DNA of 49,986 nt from Prevotella sp. GTDB lineage: Bacteria > Bacteroidota > Bacteroidia > Bacteroidales > Bacteroidaceae. Both the position numbers and the translations under genes were made by a program. A model generated the notes under the pieces. The model saw nothing but the letters and a program-made list of their open reading frames with translations. It had not been told where the DNA came from and searched no databases. Shown here piece by piece: positions 16,597 through 24,820 of the stretch. The DNA lies in contig JAILEG010000024.1 of assembly GCA_024688365.1 (NCBI GenBank), positions 1 to 49,986 of the forward strand. Direction: 5' to 3'. Each line of letters opens with the position of its first letter. The stretch's first letter is position 1.

Positions 16597-18018
16597 TCAT
16601 GGGTTAGAGCTGGAGAAAGCCCGGAGCGTGAAGGCCACCGTCAGTCCGCCGTTGCTGCTGACGCTTATCTCCCCGCCATGCAGCAGCACGGCATTCTTCA
16701 CGATGGCCAGCCCAAGGCCCGTGCCGCCGTTCTTGCGGCTGCGCCCCTTGTCGATGCGGTAGAACCGCTCAAAGAGACGGGGCAGATGCTCTGCCGCCAC
16801 GCCAATGCCGTTGTCGCTGAAGCGGAAGTGCCAGAAGTCGCCGTCCTGCCATGCCTCAAGGGTGATGGTGGTGTGCTGCCCGGCATAGGCGATGGCATTG
16901 TCGGTAAGATTGCGGAAGATGCTGTAGAGCAGCGAGCGGCTGCCGTTGACGGTCAGCTCCGCAGGGAGGCGGTTGTAGAAGGTCATGTCATGCCCGGCCA
17001 GCTGCAGGGCCGTCTCCTTCTCAATCTGGCTCACCATCGACGTGATGTTGACCCGCTCAAAGGAGATGACATCCGCCGCGTCGTCAAGCCGGTTGAGCGT
17101 CGATATGTCCTGGAGCAGGGCCGTGAGGCGGATGCTCTGCGCGTGGCACCGCTGGAGGAACTGCCGCCGGCGGTCCTCATCCATGTCGGGATTGTCGATG
17201 ATGGTCTCAATGAAGCCCTGTATGCTGGCGACGGGTGTCTTCAGCTCGTGGGCGATGTTCTGCGTGAGCTGCCGCTTGAGGATGTCCTGCTCCCGCCGGG
17301 TGGTCTGCAGCCGCTTGTATATCTTGATGATGCGCTCGGCTATCTCGCCCAGCTCGTCATCGGGGAAGTCAATGAGTTCCTCCGTCTCCAGGCTCTCGTT
17401 ATGGTCGGCCCTCCAGGCGAAGATGCGCAGTTTCGTGATGTTCCGTCCCAGCCGCCGCAGGAAGCCGTAGAGCAGGAGCGTCAGCAGGAGGATGGCGGCC
17501 AGGGCGAACCAGATGTAGTGCTGGTCGGCCTGGAGCGACTTGGCAAGGTCGGCATCATAAGGCAGGGCGGTGCGGATGACATATCCCTCCTGCGGGAAGT
17601 AGGTGGCCGTGTAGAAGTAGTCCTGCCCCAGGGTCTCGCTGTTGCGCTCCACCGTTGCGCCCATCCCCGTCCTGAGGGCCTGCTGGAACTCCCTCCGGTT
17701 GCCGTGGTTGCCTATGTTCCGGTAGTCCTTCCTGAGATTGTCGAAGAAGACGTTGCCCCACCTGTCAATCAGCGTGACGCGCAGGTTTCTCTCCGGGTGC
17801 ATCCTGACAAACGTGCTGAGCGCAGCCTCATCGTGCCGCCCCTGGAAGAGCAGCATCTCGTGCATACGCAGGTTGTAGTCCTGCAGGCTCAGCGTGAGCG
17901 TGTCAATCTTGTATTGCTTCTCACGGGTCTGCTGGAACACGATGAAGCCCACGGCAAAGACCAGAAAGAGTGCCATGATGCTGATATACAGGCGGCTGCC
18001 TACGGAGAATCGTCTCAT
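16597..18018 (-). CDS. Sensor histidine kinase
   Basis: A 473-residue two-component sensor. Transmembrane segments at about 12-29 and 168-187 flank a periplasmic sensing region of about 140 residues with no recognised ligand motif. A HAMP-like linker (188-245) leads to HisKA with the phosphorylated His257 in QNIAHELKTPVAS, then the ATPase domain: N box RNLTDNAIAYAG (369-380), DNGIGV (402-407), the F box LFERFYRID, and GGTGLGLAIV (431-440). All catalytic residues are present. It follows its response regulator by 14 bp on the same strand. The signal is unknown. Confidence 0.95.
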   Translation of the reverse strand: MRRFSVGSRLYISIMALFLVFAVGFIVFQQTREKQYKIDTLTLSLQDYNLRMHEMLLFQGRHDEAALSTFVRMHPERNLRVTLIDRWGNVFFDNLRKDYRNIGNHGNRREFQQALRTGMGATVERNSETLGQDYFYTATYFPQEGYVIRTALPYDADLAKSLQADQHYIWFALAAILLLTLLLYGFLRRLGRNITKLRIFAWRADHNESLETEELIDFPDDELGEIAERIIKIYKRLQTTRREQDILKRQLTQNIAHELKTPVASIQGFIETIIDNPDMDEDRRRQFLQRCHAQSIRLTALLQDISTLNRLDDAADVISFERVNITSMVSQIEKETALQLAGHDMTFYNRLPAELTVNGSRSLLYSIFRNLTDNAIAYAGQHTTITLEAWQDGDFWHFRFSDNGIGVAAEHLPRLFERFYRIDKGRSRKNGGTGLGLAIVKNAVLLHGGEISVSSNGGLTVAFTLRAFSSSNP

Positions 18019-18032
18019 GCCTTCTTGCGGGT

Positions 18033-18725
18033 TCAGGAGGTGAAGGTATAGCCGAATCCCAGGCGGGTGACGATGTTCTGCGCATACGGCCCTATCTTCT
18101 TGCGCATGCGGGTGATGTTCACGTCAACCGTCCGGCCCAGCACCATGACATCCTTGGGCCAGATGCGGTCGATAAGCTCCTGACGGCTGAAGACGCGCCC
18201 CTTGCCCGCGAGGAGCGTCGAGAGCAGGCCGAACTCTGTCTTCGTGAAGGCCACCTCCTGGCCGTCCACGCTGACCGTCTTCCGCTCCAGGTCCACCACC
18301 AGCCCCTGATAGGCTATCGTCTGCGGCTTCTCCCCTCCGGGATGCAGGGCCGTGCGGCGCAGCACGGCGCGTATCCTCACCATCACCTCCCGGATGGAGA
18401 AGGGCTTTGAGATATAGTCGTCAGCCCCCAGGTTGAAGCCCGTCACCGTGTCATTCTCCGTGTCACGGGCCGTGAGGAAAATGATGGGGATACTTGCCGT
18501 CATGGGGTTCTGCCTCACCTTCCGTGCCATGCTGAAGCCCGACTCCCCGCCCATCATCACGTCAAGCAGCAGCAGCGAGTAGGAGGGAAGGTCTTTCTCC
18601 AGGGCCTCCTCGGCCGAGTTCGCCGTGTCCACCTCATAGCCATATGTCTCAAGATTGAACTTCAGTATCTCACACAAGTCAGCCTCGTCATCCACAACGA
18701 GTATCCTGTTCTTTTCGTCTTCCAT
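18033..18725 (-). CDS. OmpR/PhoB family response regulator
   Basis: A 230-residue regulator. The receiver domain (residues 6-120) has the acidic pair Asp12-Asp13, phospho-acceptor Asp55 in LLLLDVMMGG, Thr in IIFLTARD and Lys in YISKPFS. The C-terminal winged helix (about 135-230) ends IGPYAQNIVTRLGFGYTF, typical of OmpR/PhoB proteins. The start MEDEKNRILVVDDE was chosen because a -7 box lies 23 bp upstream; the reading frame stays open further upstream only through non-conserved sequence. Co-transcribed with the downstream kinase, which should phosphorylate it. Confidence 0.95.
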   Translation of the reverse strand: MEDEKNRILVVDDEADLCEILKFNLETYGYEVDTANSAEEALEKDLPSYSLLLLDVMMGGESGFSMARKVRQNPMTASIPIIFLTARDTENDTVTGFNLGADDYISKPFSIREVMVRIRAVLRRTALHPGGEKPQTIAYQGLVVDLERKTVSVDGQEVAFTKTEFGLLSTLLAGKGRVFSRQELIDRIWPKDVMVLGRTVDVNITRMRKKIGPYAQNIVTRLGFGYTFTS

Positions 18726-18747
18726 ATCTACAAGTTGATTACTGCCT

Positions 18748-18756
18748 GCAAATTTA
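18748..18756 (-). promoter_or_regulatory. -7 box for the two-component operon
   Basis: Minus strand TAAATTTGC, TAnnTTTG match, 22 bp before the response regulator ATG. Confidence 0.6.
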
Positions 18757-18870
18757 CCCATTTCTTTCCTCCCATGCAACAGGCTGATGTTACATTCTTG
18801 TGAAAATGGAAGAAAAGGGCGTGCTGACGCAGGCGCAGGCCTTTCCTGCATCGCCGCCTCTCCCGCCCGG

Positions 18871-18932
18871 TACTTCACGTGAAGTAATCAGGTATTGCAG
18901 CCCAAGTACCCCAGTCATTCAGCTGAAGTACT
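18871..18932. repeat. Palindromic repeat family 2, copy A
   Basis: Opens with the perfect palindrome TACTTCACGTGAAGTA, followed by ATCAGGTATTGC and AAGTACCCCAGT, and ends GAAGTACTC. The same order of blocks recurs at 35668-35732. It lies between the small-transcript terminator and the two-component promoter. Confidence 0.75.
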
Positions 18933-19002
18933 CTGTCCATCGGGCACAGCGCGCGCCCTGATCTCAGCAGGAGTCCCCGGCAGCCAGAGGGCAAGCTGCC
19001 AC

Positions 19003-19051
19003 AAAAAAGCGGATGAGGGGCGCAGCATGATGTGCTACACCCCTCATCCGC
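19003..19051 (-). terminator. Strong intrinsic terminator of the small transcript
   Basis: Minus strand GCGGATGAGGGG pairs perfectly with CCCCTCATCCGC (12 bp) and is followed at once by TTTTTT. It ends the transcript that begins near 19271. Confidence 0.88.
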
Positions 19052-19052
19052 A

Positions 19053-19118
19053 TCACGCCCGGAGGCGGTCCGCATGAGCCTGATTCTTGGCTCGCGCCTC
19101 ACGGCGGTCACCAATCAT
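19053..19118 (-). CDS. Possible 21-residue micropeptide in the small transcript
   Basis: Begins MIGDRREARAKNQ and continues Ala/His/Arg-rich to a TGA, so it is small, hydrophilic and basic. Its stop codon lies 2 bp before the terminator stem, a tight fit for an mRNA. AAGGATAACAACG lies about 20 nt upstream, and a 5-codon frame (MQDDW) starts between that and this ATG. The coding status is uncertain; conservation of the reading frame in related genomes would decide. Confidence 0.35.
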   Translation of the reverse strand: MIGDRREARAKNQAHADRLRA

Positions 19119-19277
19119 CCTGCATCGTTGTTATCCTTAATCAATCTTCTTTGTTACCCAAACTAAACCTATTTCTCTATAACCTGAACAATCTCTTTTG
19201 TTCTTACCTTAAAACCAAATAACTAAAACCTAAATCTATTACTAACCTAAACAATCTATTATTTGTCTTTCGACGGT

Positions 19278-19309
19278 GCAAAGGTACGACTGTTTGCGCA
19301 CACAGCAAA
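19278..19309 (-). promoter_or_regulatory. Full consensus promoter of the small transcript
   Basis: Minus strand -33 TTTG (19309-19306), a 19-bp spacer, then -7 TACCTTTG. This is the only promoter in the window where I found both Bacteroidota elements at exact spacing. Confidence 0.8.
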
Positions 19310-19408
19310 ACTTTTCTGCATATTTTTTCTACCTTTCGGCAATTCTTGACGTAGGTCAAAAATAACAGTACACAAAACAGAAACCTATAAGACAGGAGCC
19401 CACAAACA

Positions 19409-19445
19409 GAAGCCCACCCCCGACCCCTCCCTAGGGAGGGGAGAG
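19409..19445 (-). repeat. GC-rich palindromic element, copy 7
   Basis: AGAAGCCCACCCCCGACCCC TCCC-loop-GGGAGGGGAGAG in minus orientation, close to the consensus. Confidence 0.88.
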
Positions 19446-19471
19446 CTGGTGAGGGAGGGATATCAATGATT

Positions 19472-19580
19472 GAAGAAGAGAAGGGAAAAGAAAAAAGGGG
19501 AAAGGAAAAAGGGGAAAGGAAAAAGGGGAAAGAAAAAGAAAAAAGAGAGAAAGGAGAAGGGAGAAGAAAGAAGAGAAAGA
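19472..19580. repeat. Purine tract
   Basis: About 110 bp of A and G only on the plus strand, with repeated GGAAAAAGGGGAAA units. It lies just after palindromic element copy 7. Possible triplex-forming sequence. Confidence 0.85.
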
Positions 19581-19766
19581 ACACGATAATAAAGGTGAAA
19601 GGGAAGACAGAAGAACTGGTAATCCAAAGCCCGCAGAACAGGAAGAAAGGACTGGGATACAGCATTTTGCACGATTTCTAAATTTTTTTGGACGAATTTG
19701 AAAGCCCTGTGAACGAAAACTAAAAAGAAAAGAACGCTCATGAAAGCCCATCAGCCCTTCTTGCCG

Positions 19767-19774
19767 TAACTTTG
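19767..19774 (+). promoter_or_regulatory. -7 box for the susC/susD operon
   Basis: TAACTTTG. Transcription from here would place the whole 10-bp array (19788-19910) in a leader of about 165 nt. Confidence 0.65.
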
Positions 19775-19787
19775 CAAGCGAGACACC

Positions 19788-19910
19788 ATCGCCCATCATC
19801 GCCCATCATCGCCCATCACCGCCCATCATCACCCATCATCGCCTATCACCGCCCATCACCGCCTATCATCGCCCATGACCGCCCATCACCGCCTATCATC
19901 GCCTATCACC
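19788..19910. repeat. 10-bp tandem array in the susC leader
   Basis: About twelve units of GCCYATCAYC in almost unbroken 10-bp register. It lies between the -7 box and the susC start, so it is probably transcribed. The RNA would be C/A/U-rich and weakly folded. Confidence 0.92.
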
Positions 19911-19943
19911 AAATAATAATAAACAATCAAATAACTAAAAATT

Positions 19944-22900
19944 ATGAAGCATTACAAGCTACACAGATTTCTAACCTTCATCCTCTGCCTGCTGGCTGGA
20001 ACGGCCAGCATGATGGCACAGGGCAACCTCACAGTCTCCGGAAAGGTCACCGATGCCGGCAACGAGCCGATGATTGGTGTCAGCATCCAGGAGAAAGGAA
20101 CAACCAACGGCACCGTCACCGACCTTGACGGCAACTACACCGTCACGGTGAGGAAAGGAGCCACGCTCGTCTTCTCCTACGTGGGCTACAGCAGCCAGCA
20201 GATAACCGCCAGCTCCCCCACGGTCAACGTCACCCTGAAGGAGGATGCCAAGGTGCTGGACGACGTGGTGGTCGTCGGCTACGGCATCCAGAAGAAGAGT
20301 TCCGTCACCGGAGCCATCTCCCAGGTGAAGGCTGAGGACATGGAGAACCGCACCATCACCAATGCCAAGCAGGCCCTGCAGGGAAAGACGGCCGGCGTGC
20401 AGATCGTATCCACATCGGCTGCACCGGGCAGCTCGCCCACCGTGCGGGTGCGTGGCTACTCCTCCAACGTCAGCTCTGAGCCGCTCTACGTGGTCGACGG
20501 TGTGCGCCTGTCGGACATCAGCGGCATCGACCCCAACGACATCGCCTCGATGGAGATTCTCAAGGATGCCGCATCGGCTGCCATCTACGGTGCCGAGGCA
20601 GGCAACGGTGTCGTGCTGATCACCACCAAGAAGGGAAAGGCCGGACAGGGGAAGATCTCCTACGACTTCCAGTACACCGCACAGTCCATAGCCCGCGTAC
20701 CCAAGATGCTGAACTCACAGGAGTACATCAACTACATGACCGAGGGCAGCGTCTTCACCAAGGACTACCTGATGGCCAACTGGGACGGGCTGACCGATAC
20801 CGACTGGGTTGACGTGGCCTACACCCACAGCACCATGACCAAGCACAACCTTGCCTTCCAGGGAGGCTCTGAGAGGGGCAACTACTACCTGTCGCTGTCC
20901 TATCTGCACAACAACGGTATCGTACGCGGCGATGCCGATGTCTACAACCGCCTCACGGCGACCATCAACTCCGAGTACAAGATAAAGGACTGGCTCAAGG
21001 TGGGCACGACCAACCAGATTGAGAAGTACAACGTCCGCCAGGTGTCGACCAACAGCGAGTACGGCTCCATGCTCACCGCCGTGATGGTCATGGACCCGCT
21101 CACACCCGCCACCTACGCTCCTGACGCGCTCCCTGACAACATGAGGGATGCCCTCAACAGCGGCAAGCACCTCCTCACCGATGAGGGCGGCAACTATTAC
21201 GGTGTGTCAAAGTTCTACTCCGGAGAGCAGTACAACCCGCTCATCATGCGTGACAACTCGCTCGCCCGCAACAGCGGATACAACGTCAACGGATCCATCT
21301 ATGCCGACTTCACACCCCTGAAGGGCCTCACCCTCACCTCCCGATTCGGATACCGCCTGGGCGGAACCCGCTCAAGCAACACCTCGCTGCCCTTCTACGG
21401 AAACGGAGTGCAGAGCCGTGACTACGTGGGACAGTCCAACACCTCCTCAACCACCATCTACTACCAGTGGGAGAACTTCGCCAACTACATGCGGTCATTC
21501 AAGGGCCACAACCTCAATGCAATGGTCGGCATGTCATTCCAGGAGCAGAGCTACGACTTCGTCACCGGCGGACTTGACCCCAACGGAGAGGATGCCCTGC
21601 TGAAGAACGACCCACTCTTCTACTTCCTCAACTATGCTTCGGCCTCAGCCGTCAAGAGCGTCTCCGGAGAGAAGACACGCACTGCCAAGCTCTCCTACTT
21701 CGGCCGACTGAGCTACGACTACCTGGGCAAGTACTTCCTCCAGGCATCGCTCCGCGCTGATGCCGCCGACCTGGCCATGCTGCCCAAGAACACCCGCTGG
21801 GGCTACTTCCCCGCTGTGTCAGTGGGATGGACCGTCTCTGAGGAGAAGTTCTTCGAGCCGCTGAAGTCCACCATCAACAGCCTCAAGCTGCGCGGCAGCT
21901 GGGGACAGAACGGATCCCTCTCGGCGCTGGGTGGCTACAGCTACAGCACTGACATGGCACGCTCAGGACTCTATCCCTTCGGGACAGGCATCAACTACTC
22001 ACGCGGCGTGAGACCGTCGACGATGGGCAATGACGACCTGAAGTGGGAGACATCAGAGCAGCTCAACTTCGGTATCGACCTCTACGCGCTGCGCTCACGG
22101 CTGAACTTCAGCGTCGACTACTTCGACAAGAAGACCAAGGACCTGCTCGTATGGAACACCACTCCCTCACTGGAGATCGGAGGCAAGACGTCGCCCATCA
22201 ATGCCGGGGACGTGTCGAACAAGGGATTCGAGTTAGAGCTGGGATGGCATGACCGCATCGGCGACTTCAACTATGGCATCCGAGCCAACCTCGCCACACT
22301 CTCCAACAAGGTCACCTATATCGACCCCTCCATCACCCGCCTGGCGGGAAGCACCTTCCACACCTACACCGTGACCTACTTTGAGCAGGGCTACCCGGTC
22401 TATTACTTCCGTGGCTACAAGTTCAAAGGCATCAACCCCGAGACGGGAAACCCCACCTTCGAGGATCTCGACAACTCGGGAGATGTATCTGACGGCGACC
22501 TCACCAACATCGGCGACGCCATCCCCTCACTCACCTACGGCATCACCCTCACCGCGTCCTACAAGGGATTCGACTTCACCCTCTTCGGCTCAGGCTCACA
22601 GGGCAACGACATCTTCAACTGCGTCAACCGCCCTGACTACCTCGCCGCCAACAAGCTCAAGGAGTTCTTCTACGACAACCGGTGGACAGCCCAGAACCAC
22701 GCCGGAACGCAGCCCAAGGCGGGAGCTGCCGACATGGACAAGTATGCCTGCTCAAGCGCAATGGTATTCGACGGCTCTTACTTCAAGATCAAGCAGATAC
22801 AGCTGGGCTACAGCCTGCCAAAGACGCTGCTCAGCAAGATCGCCGTCAGCAACCTGCGTGTCTACATGTCACTCGACGACTTCTTCACCTTCACCAAGTA

Positions 22901-23012
22901 CAAGGGCTTCGACCCCGAGGCTGCGTCAAACGCCACATCGGGCATGGGCATCGACAAGGGTGGCTACCCGCTCTCCAAGAAGTTCGTCCTCGGTGTGAAC
23001 ATTGAATTCTAA
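19944..23012 (+). CDS. SusC/RagA family TonB-dependent outer-membrane transporter
   Basis: A 1022-residue TonB-linked porin. A signal peptide ends at MMAQ (about residue 26). A carboxypeptidase-regulatory-like domain (about 29-110, LTVSGKVTDAGNEPMIGVSI) precedes the TonB box region and plug (VVVVGYGIQKKSSVTGAIS, about 108-127, then RVRGYSS...LYVVDGVRLSD). The rest is the 22-strand barrel, ending in the aromatic C-terminus FVLGVNIEF. With the SusD partner it would bind and import a glycan or peptide, powered by TonB. No glycoside hydrolase, sigma/anti-sigma pair or hybrid regulator is adjacent, so the substrate cannot be guessed. Confidence 0.96.
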   Translation: MKHYKLHRFLTFILCLLAGTASMMAQGNLTVSGKVTDAGNEPMIGVSIQEKGTTNGTVTDLDGNYTVTVRKGATLVFSYVGYSSQQITASSPTVNVTLKEDAKVLDDVVVVGYGIQKKSSVTGAISQVKAEDMENRTITNAKQALQGKTAGVQIVSTSAAPGSSPTVRVRGYSSNVSSEPLYVVDGVRLSDISGIDPNDIASMEILKDAASAAIYGAEAGNGVVLITTKKGKAGQGKISYDFQYTAQSIARVPKMLNSQEYINYMTEGSVFTKDYLMANWDGLTDTDWVDVAYTHSTMTKHNLAFQGGSERGNYYLSLSYLHNNGIVRGDADVYNRLTATINSEYKIKDWLKVGTTNQIEKYNVRQVSTNSEYGSMLTAVMVMDPLTPATYAPDALPDNMRDALNSGKHLLTDEGGNYYGVSKFYSGEQYNPLIMRDNSLARNSGYNVNGSIYADFTPLKGLTLTSRFGYRLGGTRSSNTSLPFYGNGVQSRDYVGQSNTSSTTIYYQWENFANYMRSFKGHNLNAMVGMSFQEQSYDFVTGGLDPNGEDALLKNDPLFYFLNYASASAVKSVSGEKTRTAKLSYFGRLSYDYLGKYFLQASLRADAADLAMLPKNTRWGYFPAVSVGWTVSEEKFFEPLKSTINSLKLRGSWGQNGSLSALGGYSYSTDMARSGLYPFGTGINYSRGVRPSTMGNDDLKWETSEQLNFGIDLYALRSRLNFSVDYFDKKTKDLLVWNTTPSLEIGGKTSPINAGDVSNKGFELELGWHDRIGDFNYGIRANLATLSNKVTYIDPSITRLAGSTFHTYTVTYFEQGYPVYYFRGYKFKGINPETGNPTFEDLDNSGDVSDGDLTNIGDAIPSLTYGITLTASYKGFDFTLFGSGSQGNDIFNCVNRPDYLAANKLKEFFYDNRWTAQNHAGTQPKAGAADMDKYACSSAMVFDGSYFKIKQIQLGYSLPKTLLSKIAVSNLRVYMSLDDFFTFTKYKGFDPEAASNATSGMGIDKGGYPLSKKFVLGVNIEF

Positions 23013-23043
23013 ACATCCCAACAACTATAAAAGACCTAAAACA

Positions 23044-24612
23044 ATGAAAACAAGATATATATCCTGCCTGGTGGCAGCACTCCTGGGACTGTTCGCAATG
23101 ACAAGCTGTGAGGACCGTCTCGATATTGCCAAGCACGGCAACATGGGTACGAAGGACGACTTCTACAAGACTGACCAGCAGGCGCACGAGGCCATCACTG
23201 ATGTCTACGTCACCTTCCGGGGACTCTACTACAACTGGTTCTTCCTCAAGAACTGCCTGGCGGATGATGTATGGAGCGGAGGAGGATCGCGGGGCGACAA
23301 TGCCGAGATGGAGAAGCTGAACGAATACAACTTCGGCTCGGACAACAGCATGATACAGAGTGTCTACTCCGGACTTTACAACCTCATCTACAGCGCCAGC
23401 CTCGTCACTGACAATGTGAAGCCCGAGACCGACACTGCACGGCGCGCCATCGCCGAGGCAAGGTTCTTCCGCGCATGGGCCAACTTTGAGCTGGTCACGC
23501 TGTGGGGGACGGCCCCTGTCGTCGACCATGCCCTGAAGACTGACGAGTACCGCCCTGCCAACGGCACACCTGAGCAGCTGTGGGCTGCCGTGGAGAAAGA
23601 CCTCACCGAGGCCATCGGCAGCGGGGCCCTCGCCTCCAAGGGTGACGTGAACGACCGGGAGACCGGCATCCGCGTAACCAAGGAGGTGGCCGAGGCCTAT
23701 CTTGGCAAGGCCTACCTATTCCAGAAGAAGTACCAGCAGGCGGCCACCGAGCTGGAGAAGGTCATCGACAGCGGCAAGTATGCCCTCTACACGGGAGAGT
23801 ATGACATGCTCCTGCATGCCGCCAACAACAACGGATGCGAGTCGATGCTGGAGGCTCAGCTGCGCAACGACTCCGAGCAGGCATGGACACAGATGACCAT
23901 GCTCTATCTCATGCAGGGATGGCGCACCGACAAGCTGGACTATACTGGGCAGGCCGCCACCGAGATAGCCACGGGCACCTACGGATTCATGAACCCGCGC
24001 AAGTCGCTCTACGATGCCTTCGTGGCCGAGGAGGGCAAGGACGGCTACCGCCTCAACAGCACCATCCGCACCTATGAGCAGATGAAGCAGTACGGCATAT
24101 CTGTCAAGAGCGGCGCATCGCTCTATGGCAGCGAGGGCTACTTCATGTGGAAGACACGCCCGCTGAAGGCCGACTGCGTCATGGATGCCCCTTACTTCCA
24201 GGCTCTGCAGTACACTGACATGCGTGTCATGCGCTATGCCGAGGTACTCCTCCTCGCCGCAGAGGCCGAGCTGGAGGCCGGCAACCAGGCGAAGGCTCTC
24301 GGCTGCATCAACCAGATCCGCACCCGTGCCAAGCTCGCCCCCCTGACCAGCGTCACCCTCGATGACATCAAGACCGAGAAACGGCTGGAGCTGTGCCTGG
24401 AGAGCGTGCGTTACCAGGACCTCATCCGCTGGGGCGATGCCAAGACCGTCCTGGCCCAACAGGGCAAGGAGATCCCCTCACTCACCAACAGCGGTGTCGT
24501 ATGGAACTTCAAGAACGACAGCTATGGGTTCAAGGACCGGAATGTCCTCCTCCCCATCCCACTGAAGGAGACTGACCTCAACCCGAACGCTCATCAGAAT
24601 GACAAGTGGTAA
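23044..24612 (+). CDS. SusD/RagB family substrate-binding lipoprotein
   Basis: A 522-residue surface lipoprotein. The start MKTRYISCLVAALLG gives a signal peptide with lipobox AMTSC (Cys22); an in-frame ATG 42 bp upstream would spoil it. The SusD fold is seen in the TPR-like helices (RAIAEARFFRAWANFELVTLWG near 139-160), VAEAYLGKAYLFQKKYQQAATELEKVI (about 216-242) and the C-terminal RYAEVLLLAAEAELEAGN...LGCINQIRTRA block with LDDIKTEKRLELCLESVRYQDLIRWGD. It caps the SusC channel. The start lies 31 bp after the susC stop. Confidence 0.95.
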   Translation: MKTRYISCLVAALLGLFAMTSCEDRLDIAKHGNMGTKDDFYKTDQQAHEAITDVYVTFRGLYYNWFFLKNCLADDVWSGGGSRGDNAEMEKLNEYNFGSDNSMIQSVYSGLYNLIYSASLVTDNVKPETDTARRAIAEARFFRAWANFELVTLWGTAPVVDHALKTDEYRPANGTPEQLWAAVEKDLTEAIGSGALASKGDVNDRETGIRVTKEVAEAYLGKAYLFQKKYQQAATELEKVIDSGKYALYTGEYDMLLHAANNNGCESMLEAQLRNDSEQAWTQMTMLYLMQGWRTDKLDYTGQAATEIATGTYGFMNPRKSLYDAFVAEEGKDGYRLNSTIRTYEQMKQYGISVKSGASLYGSEGYFMWKTRPLKADCVMDAPYFQALQYTDMRVMRYAEVLLLAAEAELEAGNQAKALGCINQIRTRAKLAPLTSVTLDDIKTEKRLELCLESVRYQDLIRWGDAKTVLAQQGKEIPSLTNSGVVWNFKNDSYGFKDRNVLLPIPLKETDLNPNAHQNDKW

Positions 24613-24643
24613 AAGGACTTTAGCTGACAAGCAGGGATAACAC

Positions 24644-24690
24644 CACAGCCCCCGTCCCGCCGGCACACCAGTGCGGCCGGCGGGGGCTGT
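24644..24690 (+). terminator. GC-rich hairpin after susD
   Basis: CAGCCCCCG..CCGCCGGC pairs with GCCGGCGGGGGCTG around a loop of about 10 nt. The T content after it is low (TCTCATC), so termination is plausible but not certain. Confidence 0.55.
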
Positions 24691-24752
24691 CTCATCACCG
24701 CCTATCACCGCCTATCATCACCCATCATCGCCCATCACCGCCCATCACCCAA
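24691..24752. repeat. 10-bp tandem array after susD
   Basis: Six units of CCYATCAYCG in 10-bp register, directly after the susD hairpin and about 40 bp upstream of the next -7 box. Here the array precedes the promoter and would not be in the downstream mRNA. Confidence 0.85.
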
Positions 24753-24792
24753 AAAACTCTTCCCCCTTTTCCGCTTTCCAAGTTTTTATTCG

Positions 24793-24800
24793 TAATTTTG
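24793..24800 (+). promoter_or_regulatory. -7 box for the activase/dehydratase gene
   Basis: TAATTTTG, 20 bp before the ATG at 24821, which carries GGAAAGG 11 bp upstream as a plausible ribosome binding site. Confidence 0.65.
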
Positions 24801-24820
24801 CACCTTGGAAAGGTTACAAA

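Larger units (their letters stand above)
19003..19271 (-). ncRNA. Candidate small transcript (about 269 nt)
   Basis: Delimited by a consensus promoter (TTTG, exactly 19 bp, TACCTTTG) and a perfect 12-bp terminator hairpin with a U tract. The first 140 nt are A/T/G-rich and poorly structured, with repeated motifs such as AGATTGTTYAGGTTA and GGTTTAG. The last 120 nt are GC-rich. The only coding potential is a 21-codon frame near the 3' end and a 5-codon frame overlapping it. It could be a regulatory RNA, a micropeptide mRNA or both. I do not recognise the family. Confidence 0.65.
19310..19943. other. Long intergenic region before susC
   Basis: Holds palindromic element copy 7, a purine tract, a susC -7 box and a 10-bp tandem array (each listed separately). 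The minus-strand reading frames through the purine tract are Phe/Leu/Ser-rich low complexity and are rejected as genes. Confidence 0.7.

Noticed and set aside
16678..18051. 457-residue plus-strand reading frame
   Set aside because: Opposite the histidine kinase gene, whose motifs are complete; the frame has no recognisable domain.
19310..19800. Minus-strand Phe/Leu-rich frames (19204-19799)
   Set aside because: They arise from the purine tract read in reverse and overlap the small-transcript promoter.
8033..19910. Tandem arrays considered as CRISPR
   Set aside because: Units are 7 or 10 bp with no unique spacers and no cas genes.
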